From Amycolatopsis oliviviridis (GTDB lineage Bacteria; Actinomycetota; Actinomycetes; Mycobacteriales; Pseudonocardiaceae): a DNA stretch of 64,000 nucleotides. The position numbers and the translations under genes are program-made. The notes under the pieces were generated by a model, which was given only the letters and a program-made list of their open reading frames with translations, did no database searches and was not told where the DNA came from. Where the stretch lies: NCBI RefSeq assembly GCF_014654365.1, contig NZ_BNAY01000004.1, positions 124,001-188,000 on the forward strand, written 5' to 3'. Below are positions 54,771-64,000 of this stretch, piece by piece. Numbering within the stretch: the stretch's first letter is position 1; each line of letters begins with the position of its first letter.

Positions 54771-54805
54771 GGGGCTCTCACCGTCCAGGTGGGAGCCCCT
54801 TCTTC
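54771..54805 (+). terminator. Rho-independent terminator after dnaA
   Basis: Arms 54771-54782 (GGGGCTCTCACC) and 54788-54799 (GGTGGGAGCCCC) pair over 12 bases (with one mismatch-like wobble pair) around a 5-base loop, then TTCTTC. Confidence 0.85.
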
Positions 54806-55670
54806 ATGCCCTCTTCCGGCTCGCACGGCCGTCCAAAGAGGTCAGAAGGACGCTTAGAGCCGCGAAGGCCGGGTACCTGAACGACACCACGAACGTGGTG
54901 AAAGACGCGGTACGTGCGTACACGCACTTTTGAATTTTCCCTTGTGTACAAAGGAATCCACATGCTGTGGGTAGCTTGTGCACAACTCCGGCGGACGAGG
55001 GACCAGCGGTGATCGGGTTTCCGTCCACATCGCACTCACAGGCAATCCACAGAATTTCCACACCATGATCCACACACTGTCCCCAGGTTGCCCACATCTT
55101 GTGCACAAGGGTGACGCGAGCTGCTCGGATCACTCTCCCGAGCGATTCCGGTCACGAACCGGACCCACAGCCCCTGGGTACAAATCGCCGCACAACTGGG
55201 GATAACCGTGGGGACAACTGTGGATGACTGTGGACAGATCGAGCGTGGCCCGAAACCATCCACGGACGACCCGAGCTGTCCACCGTCCGTACACACCCGG
55301 AGTCCACAGCCTTCGAGGCGCCCGGACCTGCGCGAACGAGCCTTGTCCACACAATCCACAACACCTATTACTACTGCTGTCTTTTCTTCTTCTCTAGAAG
55401 AGAACAAAACAAAAACAGGCGAAGGACGAAGTTGGGGACAGCCGGAGAGCCGTGTCGTCTTGTCGACAAAAGCAAGGGGAGGCCGAGGTGACGCGGACAC
55501 CCGGGACGGCCTAACGTGGGTCCCTGCACCTGGTCTGCGTGTCGACGTGCGTTCGCGTCCTCGCACGGACCGAACACACCTGCGAGGCACCTGGCCATCG
55601 CGCTCTCCGGCCGAGGTGACCCGTTGAGCTTTCGAGCCGTCAGGGGCTCGGCTGTCGAAAGGAAGCGCGC
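54806..55670. other. oriC: Chromosomal replication origin oriC
   Basis: The dnaA-dnaN gap has no gene but a dense set of DnaA boxes: TTGTGTACA (54942), AATCCACA (54955), TTGTGCACAA (54976 and 55099), TTGCCCACA (55088), TGGGGATAA (55197), TGGGGACAA (55209), TGTGGATGA (55219), TGTGGACAG (55229), a perfect TTGTCCACA (55343-55351) and CAATCCACA (55352). Right after comes the only AT-rich stretch of the region (about 55364-55420, TTACTACTGC, CTTTTCTTCTTC, AACAAAACAAAAAC), a fitting unwinding element. The arrangement, dnaA-boxes-AT stretch-dnaN, is that of actinobacterial oriC. Confidence 0.93.
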
Positions 55671-56804
55671 ATGAAGATCCGCGTCGAGCGTGACGGGCTG
55701 GCCGACGCCGTCGCGTGGGTGGCGAGAAGCCTCCCGTCGCGGCCTCCGGTCCCGGTGCTGGGCGGTGTCCTGCTCGATGCGGGATCCGACGGGACGAGTG
55801 ACGCACTCACCGTCTCCGGATTCGACTACGAGGTCTCCGCCACGGTCGGCGTCCCGGCCACCATCGCCGACGGCGGCCGCCTCCTGGTCTCCGGCCGTCT
55901 GCTGGCCGACATCACCAAGTCACTGCCCGCGCAGCCGGTCGAGATCTCCGTCGACGGCGCCCGCGCGACCATCACCTGCGGCTCCGCGCGCTTCTCCCTG
56001 CCGACCATGCCGGTCGAGGACTACCCGCAGCTCCCGTCCCAGCCCGCCTTCGCCGGCGAACTCACCGGCGACGCCTTCGGCCAGGCCGTCACGCAGGTCG
56101 TCGTCGCCGCGGGCAAGGACGACACCCTCCCGATGCTGACCGGCATGCGGCTGGAGATCTCCGGTTCCTCGCTGACCCTGGTCGCCACCGACCGGTTCCG
56201 GCTCGCGATGCGCGAGTTCACCTGGGAGCCTGCCGAGGGCCTGTCCGACGCCGCCGTGCTCGTCCCGGCGCGCACGCTCGCCGAAGCCGCGAAGACACTC
56301 GGCGCCAGCGGGTCCAAGATCCGTCTCGCGCTCGCCAGCGGTGAGGGCCTCCTCGGCCTCTCCGGCTCCGGCCGCTACACGACGACCCGCCTCCTCGACG
56401 CGGAGTTCCCGCCGTATCGGCAGTTGCTGCCCGCGCAGCACACGTCGCGCGCGGTCATCGAGGTCTCCGCGCTCGCCGAGTCGATCAAGCGTGTTTCGCT
56501 GGTCGCCGAGCGTGGCACCCAGGTGCGGCTGGAGTTCAAGGACGGTTCGCTGCGGCTCTCCGCCGGCGGCGACGACGAGGGTTCGGCCGAAGAAGAGCTT
56601 CAGGTCGACTACGAGGGTGAGCCGGTGACCATCGCGTTCAACCCGGGTTACCTCGTCGACGGGCTCGGCGCGCTGAACGCGAACCGCGCGGAACTGACGT
56701 TCACCACTCCGAACCGGCCGGCGCTGATCAAGCCCGCCGACGAAGAGGGCAACGTCGTCCCCGGCTACCTGTACCTGCTGATGCCGGTCCGCCTCCCTGG
56801 CTGA
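55671..56804 (+). CDS. dnaN: DNA polymerase III beta sliding clamp
   Basis: This encodes 377 residues in three topologically similar domains. It begins MKIRVERDGLADAVAWVARSLPSRPPVPVLGGVLLDA and has FSLPTMPVEDYPQLP, SSLTLVATDRFRLAMREF (the TDxxRL element) and the C-terminal VPGYLYLLMPVRL. The ring encircles DNA and tethers Pol III. GAAAGGAAG precedes the ATG. It is the first gene right of oriC. Confidence 0.98.
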   Translation: MKIRVERDGLADAVAWVARSLPSRPPVPVLGGVLLDAGSDGTSDALTVSGFDYEVSATVGVPATIADGGRLLVSGRLLADITKSLPAQPVEISVDGARATITCGSARFSLPTMPVEDYPQLPSQPAFAGELTGDAFGQAVTQVVVAAGKDDTLPMLTGMRLEISGSSLTLVATDRFRLAMREFTWEPAEGLSDAAVLVPARTLAEAAKTLGASGSKIRLALASGEGLLGLSGSGRYTTTRLLDAEFPPYRQLLPAQHTSRAVIEVSALAESIKRVSLVAERGTQVRLEFKDGSLRLSAGGDDEGSAEEELQVDYEGEPVTIAFNPGYLVDGLGALNANRAELTFTTPNRPALIKPADEEGNVVPGYLYLLMPVRLPG

Positions 56805-56843
56805 CCGGTCGTCGGTTTTTCTTTCGCACCAAAGGGGATCTTC

Positions 56844-57731
56844 ATGGCTCAGCTGGGACTCATCGGCCTCGGCAAAATGGGGTTCAACATGCGTGAGCGG
56901 CTGCGTGCGGCCGGTCACGAGGTGATCGGTTACGACCGCAACCCCGACGTCACCGACTCCACGTCACTAGAGGACATGGTGTCCAAACTGGACGGTCCCC
57001 GGATCGTCTGGATCATGGTGCCCGCCGGTGAACCCACCCGGCAGACCGTCGCGGAGCTCGGCAACCTGCTGTCCGAGGGCGACCTCGTGATCGACGGCGG
57101 CAACTCGAAGTACACCGACGACAAGATCAACGGCGACCTCCTCGCCGCGAAGAAGATCGGTTACCTCGACTGCGGGGTTTCCGGTGGTGTGTGGGGCAAG
57201 GACAACGGCTACGGCCTGATGGTCGGCGGCGCGGCTTCGGACGTCGAGAAGGCCATGCCGATCTTCGACGCGCTTCGTCCCGAGGGCCCGCGCGAAGAGG
57301 GCTTCTCGCACGCAGGCGCCGTCGGCTCCGGTCACTACGCGAAGATGATCCACAACGGCATCGAGTACGGCATGATGCAGGCCTTCGCCGAAGGCTTCGA
57401 GCTGCTCGAAGCCGCGAAGGTCGTCGAGAACGTGCCCGCGGTGATCAAGGGCTGGCAGCGCGGGACGGTCGTCCGCTCGTGGCTGCTCGACCTGCTCGTC
57501 CGCGCGCTCGACGAGGACCCGGAGCTCGACGACCTGGAGGGCTACGTCGAGGATTCCGGCGAAGGCCGGTGGACCCTCGAAGAGGCGATCAACAACGCGG
57601 TCCCGGCGCCGGTCATCTCGGCCGCGCTGTTCGCGCGGTTCGCCTCGCGCCAGGAGGACTCCGCCGCCATGCGGGCCGTCGCCGCGCTGCGCAACCAGTT
57701 CGGCGGCCACGCAGTGAAAAAGGTCCAGTGA
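56844..57731 (+). CDS. gnd: 6-phosphogluconate dehydrogenase, short (NAD-type) form
   Basis: This encodes 295 residues, the short GndA/YqeC class. LGLIGLGKMGFNMRERLRAAGHEVIGYDRN is the Rossmann domain, IDGGNSKYTDDKINGDLLAAKKIGYLDCGVSGGVWGKDNGYGLMVGG contains the GGNSxxxD and the SGGxxGxxxG substrate block, and HYAKMIHNGIEYGMMQAFAEGFELLE has the catalytic Lys and the HNGIEYGxMQ motif. It oxidises 6-phosphogluconate to ribulose 5-phosphate. Actinobacteria often carry it between dnaN and recF. Confidence 0.95.
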   Translation: MAQLGLIGLGKMGFNMRERLRAAGHEVIGYDRNPDVTDSTSLEDMVSKLDGPRIVWIMVPAGEPTRQTVAELGNLLSEGDLVIDGGNSKYTDDKINGDLLAAKKIGYLDCGVSGGVWGKDNGYGLMVGGAASDVEKAMPIFDALRPEGPREEGFSHAGAVGSGHYAKMIHNGIEYGMMQAFAEGFELLEAAKVVENVPAVIKGWQRGTVVRSWLLDLLVRALDEDPELDDLEGYVEDSGEGRWTLEEAINNAVPAPVISAALFARFASRQEDSAAMRAVAALRNQFGGHAVKKVQ

Positions 57732-57757
57732 CGACGGCCGGCCACTAGGCAGACGGG

Positions 57758-58912
57758 TTGTACTTAAGACATCTCCAGGTCACCGACTTCCGGTCCTGGC
57801 CACTGGCCGATCTCGCGCTCGAACCCGGCCCGACCGTCCTCGTCGGACAGAACGGCCGCGGCAAGACGAACCTCCTGGAGGCGATCGGCTACATCGCGAC
57901 CCTGGGTTCGCATCGTGTCGCGACCGACGCACCGTTGGTGCGGCACGGGTGCGAACGCGCGCTGATCAGGGTCGCGGTGGTCAACGAGGACCGCGAACTG
58001 ACGGTCGAGCTGGAGATCACCCCCGGCAAGGCCAACCGCGCGCGGGTCAACCGCGGCGCGGTCGGCAAGCCGCGTGACGTGCTCGGGATCCTGCGCACGG
58101 TGCTGTTCTCCCCGGAGGACCTGGCACTCGTGCGCGGGGATCCCGGGGAACGGCGCCGGTTCATGGACGAACTCCTCGTGCTGCGCGCGCCCCGGTACGC
58201 CGGGGTCCGCGCCGACTACGAGAAGGTGCTGAAGCAGCGGAACGCGCTTCTCAAGACGGCGGGCAAGCGTCGTACGGGGCGTGAAGACCCGTACGCGCTG
58301 TCGACGCTCGACGTCTGGGACGACCACCTGGCGGTGGCGGGGGCCGCGTTGCTGGCCGCCCGGCTCAACCTCATCGCGGACCTCGCGCCGTACGCGGCCT
58401 CCGCGTACATGGGGGTCGCGCCCGATTCGAGACCGGCGAAGATCGCGTACAGGTCGAGCCTGGGCGAAGCGATGCCAGAGGGCTACGGCACCCCGGACGG
58501 TCCTCGCGCCGACCAAGCAGTGCTCAAGGAAGTGCTGGTCGAGGCCTTGAAGCGGTCGCGGAACCTGGAGCTGGAGCGCGGGGTGAGCATGGTCGGCCCG
58601 CATCGGGACGAGCTCGATCTCATCCTCGGCGAAGCACCCGCGAAGGGCTACGCGAGCCACGGGGAGTCCTGGTCGTTCGCCCTCGCGTTGCGTCTGGGAA
58701 GCTACGAGCTCCTGCGTGGCGAGGCCGGGGAACCGGTGCTTCTGCTGGATGATGTGTTCGCCGAGCTGGACCGGCGCCGCCGGGCCCGGCTGGCGGAGGT
58801 GGCGGCGAGTGCCGAGCAGGTGCTGGTGACCGCCGCCGTGGACGAGGACGTACCCGCCGAACTGGCCGGGGCCCGATTCCTCGTGGCAGATGGTGAGATC
58901 AACCGAGGGTGA
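57758..58912 (+). CDS. recF: DNA replication and repair protein RecF
   Basis: This encodes 384 residues from TTG at 57758 (YLRHLQVTDFRSWPLADLALEPGPTVLVGQNGRGKTNLLEAIGYIA, Walker A GQNGRGKT). ARFLRTVLFSPEDLALVRGDPGERRRFMDELL and the ABC-type signature region lead to the Walker B LLLDDVFAELDRRRRARLAEV. It is an SMC-like ATPase that loads RecA at gaps. The TTG start fits the family N terminus, though no strong ribosome site is seen. It follows gnd and precedes the DciA-like gene. Confidence 0.97.
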   Translation: MYLRHLQVTDFRSWPLADLALEPGPTVLVGQNGRGKTNLLEAIGYIATLGSHRVATDAPLVRHGCERALIRVAVVNEDRELTVELEITPGKANRARVNRGAVGKPRDVLGILRTVLFSPEDLALVRGDPGERRRFMDELLVLRAPRYAGVRADYEKVLKQRNALLKTAGKRRTGREDPYALSTLDVWDDHLAVAGAALLAARLNLIADLAPYAASAYMGVAPDSRPAKIAYRSSLGEAMPEGYGTPDGPRADQAVLKEVLVEALKRSRNLELERGVSMVGPHRDELDLILGEAPAKGYASHGESWSFALALRLGSYELLRGEAGEPVLLLDDVFAELDRRRRARLAEVAASAEQVLVTAAVDEDVPAELAGARFLVADGEINRG

Positions 58913-58933
58913 TCCGCGCGGCGGACACCCCGG

Positions 58934-59677
58934 GTGATCGGCGCCACAGCAGTTGCCCACCGATCTGGGGACAAACCTGTGGACAGTGTGGATAACACCG
59001 TGAACGCGTTATCGCCCCGCGTGACCAAGGGGCCTGATAAGCGGCTTGACACCCCCCGCTCGGGCGGTAACCCGAGTGAGGGAGCCTTGTTCGACACGCA
59101 GAGTGAACAGGCTCCGGTATCGAACGGCCCAACCGATACCGAAGGCAAGGGCTCGACTACCGGTCGTGACCTCGCGCGTGCCGCCCTGGACGCCGCGAAA
59201 GCCAAAGCGAAGGCGCGCGGAGTTGAACCAGGCGTGCGTCGTGGCCGTATCACCGGAGGAGGGTCCGGTGCGAACGGCCAGAGTTCGCGACGTCGGCGCT
59301 GGTCAGGACCGGGCGCCGACATCCGCGACCCGCAGCCGCTCGGCAGGCTCGCGTCCCGGATCGCGGTCGACCGTGGCTGGAACACGCGGCTGGCCAACGG
59401 TCAGGTCTTCGGCCACTGGGCTCGGCTCGTGGGTGACGAGGTCGCGGAACACGCGCAGCCGGTCGCCCTGAAGGACGGCGAACTGACCGTGCGCGCCAGC
59501 TCGACGGCGTGGGCGACGCAGCTTCGCCTGCTTCAGAGTCAGCTGCTGGCGAAGATCGCGAAAGGCGTCGGACACGGCGTGGTGAAGAAGATGCGGATAC
59601 AGGGGCCGACGGCGCCCAGCTGGCGGAAAGGGCCGCGGCACGTCCCGGGGCGTGGACCGCGTGACACGTACGGCTGA
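58934..59677 (+). CDS. DciA-like DUF721 protein (Rv0004 type)
   Basis: This encodes 247 residues from GTG 58934; the start is uncertain. Residues 1-130 are disordered and basic (DLARAALDAAKAKAKARGVEPGVRRGRITGGGSGANGQSSRRRRW). The DUF721 domain is PLGRLASRIAVDRGWNTRLANGQVFGHWARLVGDEVAEHAQPVALKDGELTVRASSTAWATQLRLLQSQLLAKI, as in helicase loader DciA, which recruits DnaB in bacteria without DnaC. It lies between recF and gyrB in all actinobacterial origins. DnaA-like boxes overlap its 5' end. Confidence 0.88.
   Translation: MIGATAVAHRSGDKPVDSVDNTVNALSPRVTKGPDKRLDTPRSGGNPSEGALFDTQSEQAPVSNGPTDTEGKGSTTGRDLARAALDAAKAKAKARGVEPGVRRGRITGGGSGANGQSSRRRRWSGPGADIRDPQPLGRLASRIAVDRGWNTRLANGQVFGHWARLVGDEVAEHAQPVALKDGELTVRASSTAWATQLRLLQSQLLAKIAKGVGHGVVKKMRIQGPTAPSWRKGPRHVPGRGPRDTYG
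58966..58995. promoter_or_regulatory. DnaA-box-like cluster at the recF-dciA junction
   Basis: TGGGGACAA (58966-58974), TGTGGACAG (58978-58986) and TGTGGATAA (58987-58995, perfect TTATCCACA on the minus strand) are spaced closely at the start of the DciA gene. Confidence 0.45.
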
Positions 59678-59842
59678 CCCGACTTGCGCTTCGCCGCGTC
59701 TGTGCTTCGGAGACCGTGCCGCCAAAGCCCCGAGAAGCCGCTCAGAGTGCTTCGGATGAGTCAAGACTCTTCTTCGAACGAATTAGCGCGCCTGTGAGCA
59801 AATCAGGGGTGTCCTTGCCGCATGTCTGCGGACGCGGCCAAG

Positions 59843-59848
59843 TACACT
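59843..59848 (+). promoter_or_regulatory. -10 box upstream of gyrB
   Basis: TACACT lies about 50 bases before the GTG at 59897, inside the longer possible reading frame, which argues for the internal start. Confidence 0.4.
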
Positions 59849-59896
59849 GGAGACGAGCGAGCTTCCGCTCGGGGTAGACGAGGAGAATCAACGCCT

Positions 59897-61864
<1,968 letters not shown>

Positions 61865-61916
61865 CCGTCCCCGCTCTCTTTTGTCCCTTTAGGACTGCTC
61901 CCACGAGAAGGACCTC

Positions 61917-64000
<2,084 letters not shown>

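Overview
This is high-GC actinobacterial DNA carrying the chromosomal replication origin. The gene order is the classic actinobacterial oriC neighbourhood: cca, nudix, a DUF6049-type protein, murJ, pseudokinase, sigM, anti-sigma, trxB, trxA, cwlM, then GNAT, parB, parA, rsmG, jag, yidC, yidD, rnpA, rpmH, dnaA, oriC, dnaN, gnd, recF, dciA, gyrB and gyrA. It matches the Rv3907c-Rv3924c / Rv0001-Rv0006 order of Mycobacterium tuberculosis with gnd placed between dnaN and recF as in Streptomyces. Codon use, the split murJ/pseudokinase pair and abundant long intergenic hairpins suggest a Pseudonocardiales member, probably Amycolatopsis or a close relative (inference).

Layout. 1-9.3 kb: mixed single genes (YbaB-like protein, a membrane protein, a TetR regulator, SDR oxidoreductase, leuS with a leucine-rich leader peptide, a secreted phytase-esterase-like protein, SdpI-like and YqgE/AlgH proteins, an MFS exporter). 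9.3-27.2 kb: one long same-strand accessory cluster, the most interesting part of the window. It has a second YbaB-like gene, a WXG100-like gene, and a 2517-residue protein with a WXG-type head, a low-complexity linker and, in tandem, ADP-ribosyltransferase (ART) / papain-fold deamidase-like (Tox-PL) / ART / Tox-PL / RelA-SpoT-like domains. Then come a small candidate immunity protein, two proteins with a YezG/DUF600-like region and a C-terminal TNT-like (NAD-glycohydrolase) domain, and three ADP-ribosylglycohydrolase (ADPRH) proteins, one intact and two catalytically decayed and fused to immunity-like domains. I read this as a type VII-associated polymorphic toxin island organised around making and reversing ADP-ribosylation and perhaps consuming NAD.

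27.2-31.1 kb: a methyltransferase, an orphan histidine kinase and cca. 31.2-42.3 kb: the envelope/redox arm of the origin region (nudix to cwlM), with a SigR/SigH-type promoter ahead of trxBA. 42.3-46.9 kb: an intergenic DnaA-box cluster with a long hairpin, a GNAT protein, an aminotransferase/ATP-grasp ligase pair, and a small unknown gene coupled to a HAD phosphatase. 47-52.5 kb: the left origin arm on the minus strand with three parS sites. 53-64 kb: dnaA, oriC and the replication/topoisomerase genes; gyrA runs off the end.

Regulatory features visible in the bases include seven TANNNT -10 boxes placed 6-7 bases before a start codon (leaderless transcripts), a leucine leader peptide before leuS, parS and DnaA boxes, several strong hairpins, and ATGA/GTGA translational couplings. 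No tRNA, rRNA, insertion sequence, prophage or CRISPR array was seen.
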